From JBNKFQ01 sp050289385 (lineage in GTDB: Bacteria; Pseudomonadota; Gammaproteobacteria; Pseudomonadales; Porticoccaceae): a stretch of DNA of 7,647 bases. Position numbers and translations under genes: made by a program. Below the pieces are notes generated by a model that saw only the letters and a program-made list of their open reading frames with translations, was not told the origin of the DNA and searched no databases. How positions within the stretch are numbered: the first letter of the stretch is position 1; each line of letters starts with the position of its first letter. The stretch lies in contig JBNKFQ010000171.1 in assembly GCA_050289385.1 (NCBI GenBank), positions 1 through 7,647 on the forward strand, read 5' to 3'. Positions 1 to 6,120 of this stretch are shown here, one piece after another.

Positions 1-855
1 GAACAGCATAATGCCATCGCCGATAAATTTATCGATCGTTGCGCCAAAGCGGATCGCAATGGAAGACATTTCCGTCAGGTAATTATTGAGCAGTGCAGTC
101 AGCGCTTCGGTTTCCATTTCCTCGGCCAGAGCGCCAAAACCGCGAATATCCGAGAAAAATATGGTCAGTTTTTTGCGTTGGGTTTCGAGCCTGACTTCCT
201 TGCCGGATAAAATATCCTTGCGCAGCGCGGGTGATAAGTATTTGGACAGTTTGTAAGCCCTGAGTTTAACTTCCAGCAACTGTTTTTCTGTATTCTGCAG
301 TTTTTTCCGCAGTTGCCGTTCACTGTACCAGGAATATGAACCGGAAACACACAAATAAATAACCAATGCCACCAGGCTGGCAGCACCCGACTCCAAATCC
401 ATTGCCATACGAAAATCAACAGGGTGGTAGCTCGCCAGCACCACGGTTCCGGCCGTGAGCGCCAGGCCGTGTTTCAGAGCCTGAAAGGCGCCACCGGTAA
501 CAATGGCGTTGTACAGCACAATAACCATAAACAGAACAGAAGGCAGTGGTGAAAACCCCATGTAGGCAATAAATGCCCCGGCCAGAGCGGCGTCGAGATA
601 CCCAAACAGTTCCGCGACACGGGTTCGCAGGGTATGGTTTACCGATCGTACGATAAAATGTGCCAACAATACGTAAAGCAATACGCTGGCGCCAACTACA
701 CTGATTGCCGATGTTGGCAAGGGCGCATCGAAGCGGGTTACCAGTGTGGCAACTGCTGCCAGGCCAACCAGCACACGAAAGATATCCTGATTCTGTCGCA
801 GAACGATATTTTCGGGTTTGTCTTCTGCAGCGATTATCGGTTTTTCGGCTTTCAT
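1..855 (-). CDS. Class III adenylate cyclase, membrane-anchored (N-terminal part, runs off left edge)
   Basis: The frame is open from ATG at 855 to the window edge, giving 285 residues without a stop; an in-frame TAA five codons upstream fixes this start. Residues about 27-175 hold five or six hydrophobic segments (about 28-40, 49-69, 88-100, 104-120, 130-142, 157-175). A charged, probably coiled-coil linker (178-206) follows, then the start of a class III nucleotidyl cyclase domain. FFSDIRGF (233-240) and KFIGDGIM (276-283) carry the two metal-binding aspartates, D236 and D280. K276 sits where adenylate cyclases have the adenine-specifying lysine and guanylate cyclases a glutamate, so ATP to cAMP is the likely reaction at the inner membrane. 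The second half of the catalytic domain, with the transition-state Asn/Arg and second specificity residue, lies outside the window, so activity cannot be judged. The gene is divergent from the nitroreductase, 93 bp away. Confidence 0.9.
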   Translation of the reverse strand, partial: MKAEKPIIAAEDKPENIVLRQNQDIFRVLVGLAAVATLVTRFDAPLPTSAISVVGASVLLYVLLAHFIVRSVNHTLRTRVAELFGYLDAALAGAFIAYMGFSPLPSVLFMVIVLYNAIVTGGAFQALKHGLALTAGTVVLASYHPVDFRMAMDLESGAASLVALVIYLCVSGSYSWYSERQLRKKLQNTEKQLLEVKLRAYKLSKYLSPALRKDILSGKEVRLETQRKKLTIFFSDIRGFGALAEEMETEALTALLNNYLTEMSSIAIRFGATIDKFIGDGIMLF

Positions 856-904
856 ATCGACAGTTTACATGTTCTGCGCGGTGAAATGTCCGCTGCGTCT
901 GGTT

Positions 905-910
905 ATTATA
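905..910 (-). promoter_or_regulatory. Candidate -10 box for the adenylate cyclase gene
   Basis: A perfect TATAAT reads on the minus strand here, about 50 bases upstream of the cyclase ATG, in the 93-bp divergent intergenic space. No good -35 hexamer lies at normal spacing, so this is a weak prediction. I found no convincing promoter for the nitroreductase in the same gap. Confidence 0.3.
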
Positions 911-948
911 GATTCTACAGGTAGCAATTTTCTTACGAAGGCCAACAG

Positions 949-1530
949 ATGTCCATGATAGCACTGAACGCACTGCATAATCGGGTATCCAGCCCGGGGT
1001 TGCAAGCACCCGCGCCCTCGGGTGACGTATTATTAAACATTCAGAAGGCTGCGCTGCGTGCCGCCGATCACAAAATGTTGCGGCCCTGGCGATTTTTGAT
1101 GATCCAGGGTGAGAGGTTGACGGAGTTGGGCGAGTTGTTCGTAAAGGCCAAAGAGTGTGCCGGACAGTCTCTGGATGAACCGGCGCGCGGCATTATTGCC
1201 AGCAAGCCAAAGCGGGCGCCCATGATTCTGGTGGCGGTTGCAGCGTGCCGGCAAAACCCCAAAGTACCGGAGGTGGAGCAGCTGTTGTCGACCGGCTGCG
1301 CTGTGCAGAACATGTTGAATGCGGCCTATGCTCAGGGCGTTGGGGCCATGTGGCGCACTGGCGAGTTTGCATACAGCCCGGTAGTGCACGAAGGCCTGGG
1401 TTTGAGATGGAATGAGAAAATTGTTGGCTTTCTATACTTGGGTACACCCAAAAATGCGTTCAAACCTGCACCGGAATTACCGGTAGAACAATTTTTTTCG
1501 GTGTGGCCCGGGTCTGCTGATAATCTGTGA
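949..1530 (+). CDS. NAD(P)H nitroreductase, YdjA-like FMN flavoprotein
   Basis: This 193-residue protein aligns by eye along its whole length with the small nitroreductase YdjA: an ADHKMLRPWRF block (39-49), KVPEVEQLLSTGCAVQNML (105-123), GAMWRTG (132-138) and a strongly conserved KIVGFLYLGTP block (157-167). The family binds FMN as a dimer and reduces nitro compounds or quinones with NAD(P)H in the cytoplasm; the true substrate is unknown. The usual N-terminal Arg-Arg-Ser FMN-phosphate motif is degenerate here (NRVSSPG, 11-17), so cofactor contacts there may differ. GAAGG at 937-941 is seven bases before the ATG at 949. A second ATG at 955 matches the YdjA N-terminus equally well. The gene stands alone and is followed by a decayed gene. 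Confidence 0.85.
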   Translation: MSMIALNALHNRVSSPGLQAPAPSGDVLLNIQKAALRAADHKMLRPWRFLMIQGERLTELGELFVKAKECAGQSLDEPARGIIASKPKRAPMILVAVAACRQNPKVPEVEQLLSTGCAVQNMLNAAYAQGVGAMWRTGEFAYSPVVHEGLGLRWNEKIVGFLYLGTPKNAFKPAPELPVEQFFSVWPGSADNL

Positions 1531-1610
1531 AGCGCACCAATGTTGCGGGTTAACGGTCAATCTGCCTGAATTGCGAGTTTCTTACTCTATATGAAGATGT
1601 TTTTGCCAAT

Positions 1611-2022
1611 ATGAAAATACTTTTGCTGTTTATCGGAACCCGTGGTGACATCGAGCCTTTTTTGTCGATTGCTGAAATTTGAAAAGAAAAAGGTCACGAG
1701 GTGGTTGGTGTTTTTCCTGAGCAATTCAGACACCTCACAACGTTTCTGAATGTTCTGGCTCGACGCAATATCCGGCCATTATTTATGTGTCGGCAGGCGA
1801 GCTGGTTGAGCTGAATAAATACGACACAAAACAGTTTCACTTTGTTTCAGGTATTCCATACGACTGGATACTTCCAAAAGTGTACGGGGTAATACATCAC
1901 GGCGGCTCGGGTACTACCCATATGGTGCTGCGCAACGGGTGTGTGTCATTGATTATTCCGCATATTATTGATCATTATATCCGGGATGCCAGAGTCGCTG
2001 AGCTGGGCACAGGGCCGAGGGG
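1611..2022 (+). pseudogene. Glycosyltransferase (GT1/GT28-like) remnant
   Basis: From ATG 1611 the translation begins MKILLLFIGTRGDIEPF, the nucleotide-sugar glycosyltransferase N-terminus, then hits TGA at 1680-1682. Homology continues in the same frame as KEKGHEVVGVFPEQFRHL to about 1735. From 1769, in another frame, comes the family C-terminal block: YPAIIYVSAGELVE, FHFVSGIPYDWILPK, then HHGGSGTTH, the nucleotide-diphosphate binding signature, and IIPHIIDHY. Recognisable sequence stops at about AELGTGPRG (2022) and the frame closes at 2053. An intact enzyme is around 400 residues, so most of the acceptor-binding half, several hundred codons, is missing from the middle. In-frame stop, internal deletion, frameshift and lost C-terminus make this a dead gene. 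The family assignment is secure; the exact acceptor is not recoverable. Confidence 0.8.
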
Positions 2023-2065
2023 GCTAACCGGTAGGGAAGGAAGCAAGAAGTGATTTGTGTGCGAG

Positions 2066-2180
2066 ATTCCCGGTCGGGATTGGCTTCGCGCCGTTGGCGC
2101 TTGGTCCTTCGGACCACCTTCGCTACGCTGCGGCGCCCAAAACAGCTATGCTGTTTTGTCGAACCGGAGGGTTTGTCCAC
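2066..2180. repeat. Non-coding run of consecutive tight hairpins
   Basis: Four short inverted repeats follow each other: TCCCG/CGGGA (2068-2072 with 2075-2079), GCGCC/GGCGC (2088-2092 with 2096-2100), TGGTCC/GGACCA (2102-2107 with 2111-2116) and a perfect 9-bp stem, CAAAACAGC/GCTGTTTTG (2138-2146 with 2150-2158). GGAGG and CCTCC further on (about 2166-2187) could form a fifth. An outer pairing of GGCGC (2096-2100) with GCGCC (2133-2137) is also possible. Short open frames cross the block but have no ribosome site or protein-like composition. I have the impression that similar sequence occurs beside tRNA genes in other gammaproteobacteria, but cannot verify it. It lies between the glycosyltransferase remnant and the tRNA terminator. 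Confidence 0.6.
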
Positions 2181-2181
2181 A

Positions 2182-2244
2182 CCTCCCTCAGAGCCATAAA
2201 AAAATACCCCGCAAGGGGGCATTTTTTTATGGCGGTGAGGGAGG
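2182..2244. repeat. Imperfect 29-bp-arm palindrome spanning terminator and tRNA 3' end
   Basis: Bases 2182-2210 pair with 2216-2244 at 26 of 29 positions around a GCAAG centre. The inner part is the tRNA terminator. The outer right part (2230-2244) is the CCA, acceptor strand and beginning of the T arm of tRNA-Ser, and the left part (2182-2196) carries a matching complement. Confidence 0.75.
2194..2232 (-). terminator. Rho-independent terminator of tRNA-Ser (bidirectional)
   Basis: A CCCC/GGGG core (2207-2210 with 2216-2219) is flanked by seven A's (2198-2204) and seven T's (2222-2228). On the minus strand the stem is followed by a T7 run directly downstream of the tRNA. Symmetry means it should also stop transcription from the left. 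Confidence 0.8.
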
Positions 2245-2319
2245 GATTCGAACCCTCGATACGCGTTAACGTATACACGCTTTCCAGGCGTGCTCCTTCA
2301 ACCACTCGGACACCTCACC
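2230..2319 (-). tRNA. tRNA-Ser (anticodon GGA)
   Basis: Reading the minus strand, the 90-nt gene starts GGTGAGGTG and ends with acceptor strand CCTCACC, discriminator G and an encoded CCA (2230-2232). The seven acceptor pairs are perfect. The anticodon loop CTGGAAA has GGA at 2285-2283, so it reads UCC and UCU serine codons. The long variable arm (about GTATACG/CGTATC) is typical of class II tRNA-Ser, and the T loop TTCGAAT is standard. It is nearly identical to the E. coli GGA tRNA, with a variable arm about two bases longer. No clear promoter was seen in the 128 bp between arsJ and the tRNA, which contains only a GCACG/CGTGC hairpin at 2367-2380. Confidence 0.97.
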
Positions 2320-2447
2320 GTAATCTGTATTGCAGTTTTTATCTGTTTTTACCGAGCGCCAGGCCCGCACGCCTGCGTGCTCGTTGTCGCCTTTTGGGGG
2401 GGCGTTAAAGCGCGGCAACTTTACACAAGTGATCAGTCAAAAGCAAC

Positions 2448-3692
2448 TTAACCCGGGACTTGTGAGTGATTGGAGGACGCGGGTAACCATATAGATAAAA
2501 GGGTCGATACCAGCAAAAATCCACTGGATGCCCACAAACAGCCTTCCAGACCCGCCGTTTGAAATATCCAGCCAGATAATACCGTACCTGCTAACCGACC
2601 CATGGCATTGGCCATGTAGTAAAAACCGACATCCATGGCAACCCGGTCAGCATCGGCGTAATTCACTATCAGGTAACTGTGCAGCGACGAATTGATCGCA
2701 AACAGTACACCAAAGGCCAATAGCCCGATAATCAATACCGGGGCAGCAGGCCAGCCGATGGTCAAGCTGCCGGCGATCAGGGCAGGTATCAGGCTGAGTA
2801 CGGCGTTCCAGTTTGCAACCGTCCGACCGCAGGGTATTTTGCCCCGGCGGCGGGTAAGCAACGGTGCACACGTTTGCACGGCACCGTAACCGATAATCCA
2901 TAACGCCAGAAAGCCACCTACTTTCCAGAAATCCCATCCCAATGACTCACTCAGGAAAACCGGCAGGGCCACGACAAACCATATATCCCTGGAGCCAAAC
3001 AGAAACATTCTGGCCGCCGAAAGCACGTTGATAGCGCGACTTTTGGCAAACAGGTGGCGAAACGCTGGCCTGGTGCTGCTCTTGCCCAATTCGCGCCGCA
3101 GTAAAAAAACGCTGACTATCCAGACCAGGCCCAACACCGTGGCCATGCCCAGCAGGGCATTGCGGAAACCGACAGCGGTCAACAGGGCGCCGCCAACAAA
3201 AAAGCCGGCACCTTTCAGTGCGTTCTTGGAGCCCGTCAACACCGCAACCCAACGGTATAACTTGTGTTGCTGGTCGTCGGGCACCAACAGTTTTACCGCG
3301 CTTTTGGCGCTCATTTTGTTCAGGTCTTTGGCGATGCCCGACAGCGCCTGAGCCGCCATTACCCAGGGAACAGACAATTGGGCAGATGAGGAGGCTGCCA
3401 GCATCAGCAGGGCGACAATCTGAAGGGCCAGGCCCAGGTTCATGGTGCGGTTGAGCCCCAACCGAGCGCCAAGCCAACCGCCCACAAGATTGGTTACCAC
3501 ACTGAAAAATTCGTAAAACAAAAACAGCAGGGCAATATCCAGCGGACTGTAACCAAGCTGGTGAAAGTGCAGCAGCACCAGCATGCGCAACGCACCATCC
3601 GTTAGCGTAAACGCCCAGTAGTTGCCAGTGATTATTAGATATTGATGCCCGGTTTTTGGCAGGTACTTGCCGCTTGCAGGTTGCTGGTGCAT
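2448..3692 (-). CDS. arsJ: ArsJ, MFS exporter of 1-arseno-3-phosphoglycerate
   Basis: This 414-residue protein is strongly hydrophobic throughout, with about twelve membrane segments, as expected of a major facilitator. The N-terminal stretch (NYWAFTLTDGALRMLVLLHF, 24-43) and the following GYSPLDIALLFLFYEFF (47-63) and NLVGGWLGARLGLNRT (68-83) are the hallmark of ArsJ. The known role of ArsJ is to pump the arsenate adduct made by the partner GAPDH out of the cell, where it decays and releases arsenate. It is the last gene of arsR-gapdh-arsJ, starting 15 bp after the gapdh stop. No good Shine-Dalgarno precedes ATG 3692, so translation is probably coupled to gapdh. Length is normal and no break is seen. 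No arsB, acr3 or arsC is present in the window. Confidence 0.92.
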   Translation of the reverse strand: MHQQPASGKYLPKTGHQYLIITGNYWAFTLTDGALRMLVLLHFHQLGYSPLDIALLFLFYEFFSVVTNLVGGWLGARLGLNRTMNLGLALQIVALLMLAASSSAQLSVPWVMAAQALSGIAKDLNKMSAKSAVKLLVPDDQQHKLYRWVAVLTGSKNALKGAGFFVGGALLTAVGFRNALLGMATVLGLVWIVSVFLLRRELGKSSTRPAFRHLFAKSRAINVLSAARMFLFGSRDIWFVVALPVFLSESLGWDFWKVGGFLALWIIGYGAVQTCAPLLTRRRGKIPCGRTVANWNAVLSLIPALIAGSLTIGWPAAPVLIIGLLAFGVLFAINSSLHSYLIVNYADADRVAMDVGFYYMANAMGRLAGTVLSGWIFQTAGLEGCLWASSGFLLVSTLLSIWLPASSNHSQVPG

Positions 3693-3707
3693 GACTGGGA
3701 TCTGCTG

Positions 3708-4730
3708 TCAGTCTGAAGCGATGTATTGGGCCAGTTCTACGGTCCGGTTGGCGTAGGCCCATTCATTGTCGTACCACAGGTACAGTTTTACCTGAGTGCC
3801 GTTCACCACTATGGTGGACGCCGCATCGACAATGCTGGAACGCGGGTCGGTGCGATAATCGATGGACACCAGTGGGCGTTCTTCGTAGCCGAGAATACCG
3901 TTCAACTCGTGATCGGCTGCGTGTTTGAGCAAGGCATTGACCTGTTCCACTGTGGTGGCTTGTTCTACCTCGAACACGCAATCGGTTAGCGATGCGTTGG
4001 CCAATGGCACGCGCACGGCGTGGCCATTGAGCCGGCCTTTCAGTTCGGGAAAGATCTCGCCGATAGCGGTGGCCGAGCCGGTGGTGGTGGGAATCAGGCT
4101 CATGCCGCAGGCGCGGGCGCGGCGCAGGTCTTTGTGCGGCGCATCGAGAATGGTTTGCGAGTTGGTCAGGTCGTGGATGGTGGTAATACTGCCGTGGCGA
4201 ATGCCCAGGTGCTGATGCAGCACTTTCACCGCCGGCGCCAGACTGTTTGTGGTGCACGACGCGGCGGTGACAATGCTGTGTTGTGCCGGGTCGTACAAAT
4301 GGTGGTTAACCCCCATAACGATGTTCAGCACGCCGGAGGCTTTTACCGGCGCCGTCACCACGACACGCTTTACGCCCTGGTCAAAACAAGGTTGCAGCAA
4401 TTGCGGGTCGCGCATTTTGCCCGATGCCTCTATTACCAGGTCACAGCCCGACCAATCGGTATCGGCCATTTGCTGGTTATGGCTCAGACCTATCGTACAA
4501 CTGCCCGCGTCGCTCTGGTTCACAACAATTTCCTGGCCTTCGCCGTGGGCAGTGTGTTGCCAGCGACCGTGTACCGAGTCGAAATTAAGCAGGTGAGCCA
4601 GCGATTCGGCTGAACCGGCAGGGTCGTTGATGTGTACAACGTCGAGTGTTTTGCCTCGTGTGTTGTGATCCATGGCGGCGCGCAGCGCCAGCCGTCCAAT
4701 GCGACCAAAACCGTTGATGCCAATTTTCAT
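3708..4730 (-). CDS. gapdh: Glyceraldehyde-3-phosphate dehydrogenase, arsenate-resistance type
   Basis: This is a full-length GAPDH of 340 residues. The NAD-binding Rossmann start is KIGINGFGRIGRLALR (2-17), with IND at 34-36. The catalytic motif ASCTTN carries the nucleophile Cys159, and the base is probably His186 in TTIHDLTNSQT. WYDNEWAYANRTVELA closes the protein as in all family members. It oxidises glyceraldehyde 3-phosphate; with arsenate replacing phosphate the product is 1-arseno-3-phosphoglycerate, the cargo of ArsJ. Its place between arsR and arsJ argues that it is the dedicated arsenate enzyme rather than the glycolytic copy. GGGAG ends seven bases before ATG 4730 (plus-strand positions 4738-4743). 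The gap from the arsR stop is 63 bp. The alternative, a housekeeping gap gene, is unlikely given the context. Confidence 0.94.
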   Translation of the reverse strand: MKIGINGFGRIGRLALRAAMDHNTRGKTLDVVHINDPAGSAESLAHLLNFDSVHGRWQHTAHGEGQEIVVNQSDAGSCTIGLSHNQQMADTDWSGCDLVIEASGKMRDPQLLQPCFDQGVKRVVVTAPVKASGVLNIVMGVNHHLYDPAQHSIVTAASCTTNSLAPAVKVLHQHLGIRHGSITTIHDLTNSQTILDAPHKDLRRARACGMSLIPTTTGSATAIGEIFPELKGRLNGHAVRVPLANASLTDCVFEVEQATTVEQVNALLKHAADHELNGILGYEERPLVSIDYRTDPRSSIVDAASTIVVNGTQVKLYLWYDNEWAYANRTVELAQYIASD

Positions 4731-4793
4731 GCTGTGGCTCCCTGTATTACCGGTGACAATACTTTTGTTCTGTTTTATGCGTATAAGGGCCCG

Positions 4794-5138
4794 TTAACAA
4801 CACGCCGCGCGACGCACCGGGCGGCTGCCCATGGCCTTCAATCGTTTTAAATCGTTGCTGATCATGTTGGTGTTGGCGCTGTGGCTGGTGGCAAGTACGG
4901 TCGCTGTCCATGCTGGCAGCGTCGGGTTGATGCGGTAGTACACCCATTGCCCCTGGCGACGGTCACTCAGCAGTTGCGCGTTGCGCAGTTGCGCCAGATG
5001 GCGCGATATCTTGGGCTGACTTTCGCCCAGTGCAGCAGTCAGTTCACAGACACAGAGCTCTTGCTGATCGTGGGTCAGCAGCAGGATGCGTAAGCGGGTG
5101 TTGTCGGCGAGACTTTTAAACAGGGTAATTGGGTCCAT
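4794..5138 (-). CDS. arsR: ArsR-family arsenic-responsive repressor
   Basis: From ATG 5138 the product is 114 residues, the usual ArsR size, beginning MDPITLFKSLADNTRLRIL. A longer frame reaches back to 5264, but the extra 42 residues simply translate the AT-rich operator and are rejected. The metal site ELCVCELT has Cys29 and Cys31; the third ligand of the classic ELCVCDLC site is threonine (34). The recognition helix is SQPKISRHLAQLR (40-52), followed by the wing DRRQGQWVYYRI. The protein ends Cys113-Cys114. ArsR dimers sit on the operator and leave on binding As(III) or Sb(III), so it should control this operon and itself. The ribosome site before 5138 is weak. It is divergent from the ybjN-like gene, 257 bp apart. 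Confidence 0.92.
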   Translation of the reverse strand: MDPITLFKSLADNTRLRILLLTHDQQELCVCELTAALGESQPKISRHLAQLRNAQLLSDRRQGQWVYYRINPTLPAWTATVLATSHSANTNMISNDLKRLKAMGSRPVRRAACC

Positions 5139-5206
5139 TTTCTGTATTGATCGCCTGTAATCCAGTGGTTTGCACGTAGCTCCGATTAACGGCTGACGCG
5201 GTCTGT

Positions 5207-5270
5207 TGAACACATAATATATGAAAAAACATATATATGAAAAGTCATATATAAGAAAAGTCATATATAA
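5207..5270 (-). promoter_or_regulatory. ars operator/promoter region with overlapping dyads
   Basis: Two perfect dyads fit the ArsR/SmtB operator style (AT-rich, TGA-spacer-TCA): ATATATGA-aaag-TCATATAT at 5233-5252, and ATATATG-aaaaaa-CATATAT at 5217-5236. On the minus strand a possible -10, TATTAT (5219-5214), follows a weak -35, TTTTCA (5243-5238), with an 18-bp spacer. A bound repressor would therefore cover the promoter. The -10 lies about 75 bp upstream of the arsR ATG. Operator assignment is by pattern; the promoter hexamers are tentative. Confidence 0.6.
5223..5270. repeat. Three tandem 16-bp repeats in the ars control region
   Basis: GAAAAGTCATATATAA occurs twice without a gap (5239-5254 and 5255-5270). 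A first, diverged copy, GAAAAAACATATATAT, lies immediately before it (5223-5238). More degenerate sequence on both sides (5207-5222, 5271-5286) may be decayed copies. The 16-bp period places each copy about one and a half helical turns from the next. Confidence 0.85.
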
Positions 5271-5395
5271 AAAGGCGTATATTTATGTGTATGGAGTGCC
5301 CTGATTTCGGATTGCTGTTGAAGATTGCGGTTTGTTGCTTGTGATGTTGGCTTTCCCGTTATATTCTCCGATATTGTTCATAAGGAATTGCGCCA

Positions 5396-5854
5396 ATGTC
5401 TTTACAACACCCCAGTGAGACTCTCATTGTAAAGTGGCTGAGTCAGGGAGAGGTCGAGCATTACCTGTGTGGCGAGTGCGATGGTATACACTTGACCGCT
5501 ATTCAAACTCTTGACAACGTATCGGAGTGTCGGTTGTTTGCAGACGAACAGGGGCTGCAGATATCCGCTGAAGCGGATGTGCGGCCCGATACCATGTTCC
5601 ACCTGTTGGCTGACCTGAACACGTTCAACATCAATTACCCGCACCTGAAACTGTTTTTCGATACCATAGATCAGGCCTGCCCAAAGCTGGTGATTACTTC
5701 GTTCTTTCTGGCTGGGCATGGGGTTTCGATGGAGCAATTTGAGCTGTTTGTTCAAAGCACCATTGAGGGTGCCCGTGAAATCATCAGGGAGTTCAACTCA
5801 CTGGAGTATCTCGGCAGCTCCAGTGAAATGGTGCCGCGCACGGCATTGCATTAG
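5396..5854 (+). CDS. YbjN-domain protein
   Basis: The 152-residue product resembles E. coli YbjN (about 158 residues) along its length: a C-x-x-C-x-x-(I/L)HL start block (CGECDGIHL, 25-33), then EVRP-like ADVRPDTMFHLLADLN (60-75), a PKLVI core strand, and a YEQF-like MEQFELFVQ segment before a C-terminal helix. The family is small, cytoplasmic and all alpha/beta with a fold like type III secretion chaperones. YbjN has been linked to stress and motility regulation in E. coli, but its molecular role is not settled. AAGGA at 5382-5386 is nine bases before ATG 5396. It is transcribed away from the ars operon; its promoter must lie in or next to the ars operator region, so some arsenic co-regulation is possible but unproven. 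TTGTGA (5339) and TATATT (5360) are a poor promoter candidate. Confidence 0.8.
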   Translation: MSLQHPSETLIVKWLSQGEVEHYLCGECDGIHLTAIQTLDNVSECRLFADEQGLQISAEADVRPDTMFHLLADLNTFNINYPHLKLFFDTIDQACPKLVITSFFLAGHGVSMEQFELFVQSTIEGAREIIREFNSLEYLGSSSEMVPRTALH

Positions 5855-5964
5855 GGCCTTAACAGGTTCCAGGGCTTCTGATTCCGGCACAGACCCACTT
5901 TTGTCGGGAATGTTGCCGGCAATTAAGTGGCTTCGTCGTTCCTTCTGTGACGGCAGCCTTCAGC

Positions 5965-5986
5965 CATGTCCCATTCATGTCCCATT
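5965..5986. repeat. Tandem 11-bp direct repeat upstream of luxR-type gene
   Basis: CATGTCCCATT is present twice back to back (5965-5975, 5976-5986), about 135-155 bp before the GTG start of the LuxR-type gene. Adjacent direct repeats in a 266-bp gap with no gene may bind an activator, or may be chance. Confidence 0.4.
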
Positions 5987-6015
5987 TGTTACATATGGCA
6001 GATTTCTCGTATTTC

Positions 6016-6038
6016 CTTATTCGAAAACCCTGAATAAG
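6016..6038. promoter_or_regulatory. Dyad upstream of the luxR-type gene
   Basis: CTTATTC (6016-6022) and GAATAAG (6032-6038) form a perfect 7-bp inverted repeat with a 9-bp spacer, about 85-105 bp before the start codon. Its overall length is close to that of a LuxR-type binding site, but it lacks the usual lux-box core, so it is only a candidate operator. Confidence 0.3.
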
Positions 6039-6120
6039 ATAGCCTGTTAGACGCTGAAGCCAGTGGCAGAGATCGCGGGCAACAGTTACATGAGGTTCAG
6101 CACAATACAGGAGGTCTGGG

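Noticed and set aside
634..924. Plus-strand frame opposite the adenylate cyclase
   Set aside because: Antisense to a well-supported transmembrane coding frame and without family similarity.
1591..1627. Two similar stretches (ATGAAGATGTTTTTGCC and ATGAAAATACTTTTGCT) at the start of the glycosyltransferase remnant
   Set aside because: Only 13 of 17 bases agree and the offset is 20, out of frame; chance similarity of T-rich sequence is likely.
2055..2408. Open frames across the hairpin cluster, terminator and tRNA-Ser
   Set aside because: They translate a tRNA and its surroundings; such frames are a known source of spurious annotated proteins.
2424..2464. CACAAGT/ACTTGTG inverted repeat at the arsJ stop as a terminator
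   Set aside because: A 7-bp stem with a 27-base loop and no T-run downstream on the minus strand is not a convincing intrinsic terminator.
2947..3762. Long minus-strand frame overlapping arsJ and the end of gapdh
   Set aside because: It is the shifted frame of the ars genes: rich in Arg, Pro and Gln with no domain, while the arsJ and gapdh frames are clear.
5139..5264. Longer N-terminus for ArsR starting at 5264
   Set aside because: The extra residues translate the AT-rich operator repeats, have no family similarity and would make the protein much longer than normal ArsR.
5223..5270. Possible CRISPR array from the repeated 16-mers
   Set aside because: The copies are directly adjacent with no spacers, very AT-rich and placed in a promoter.
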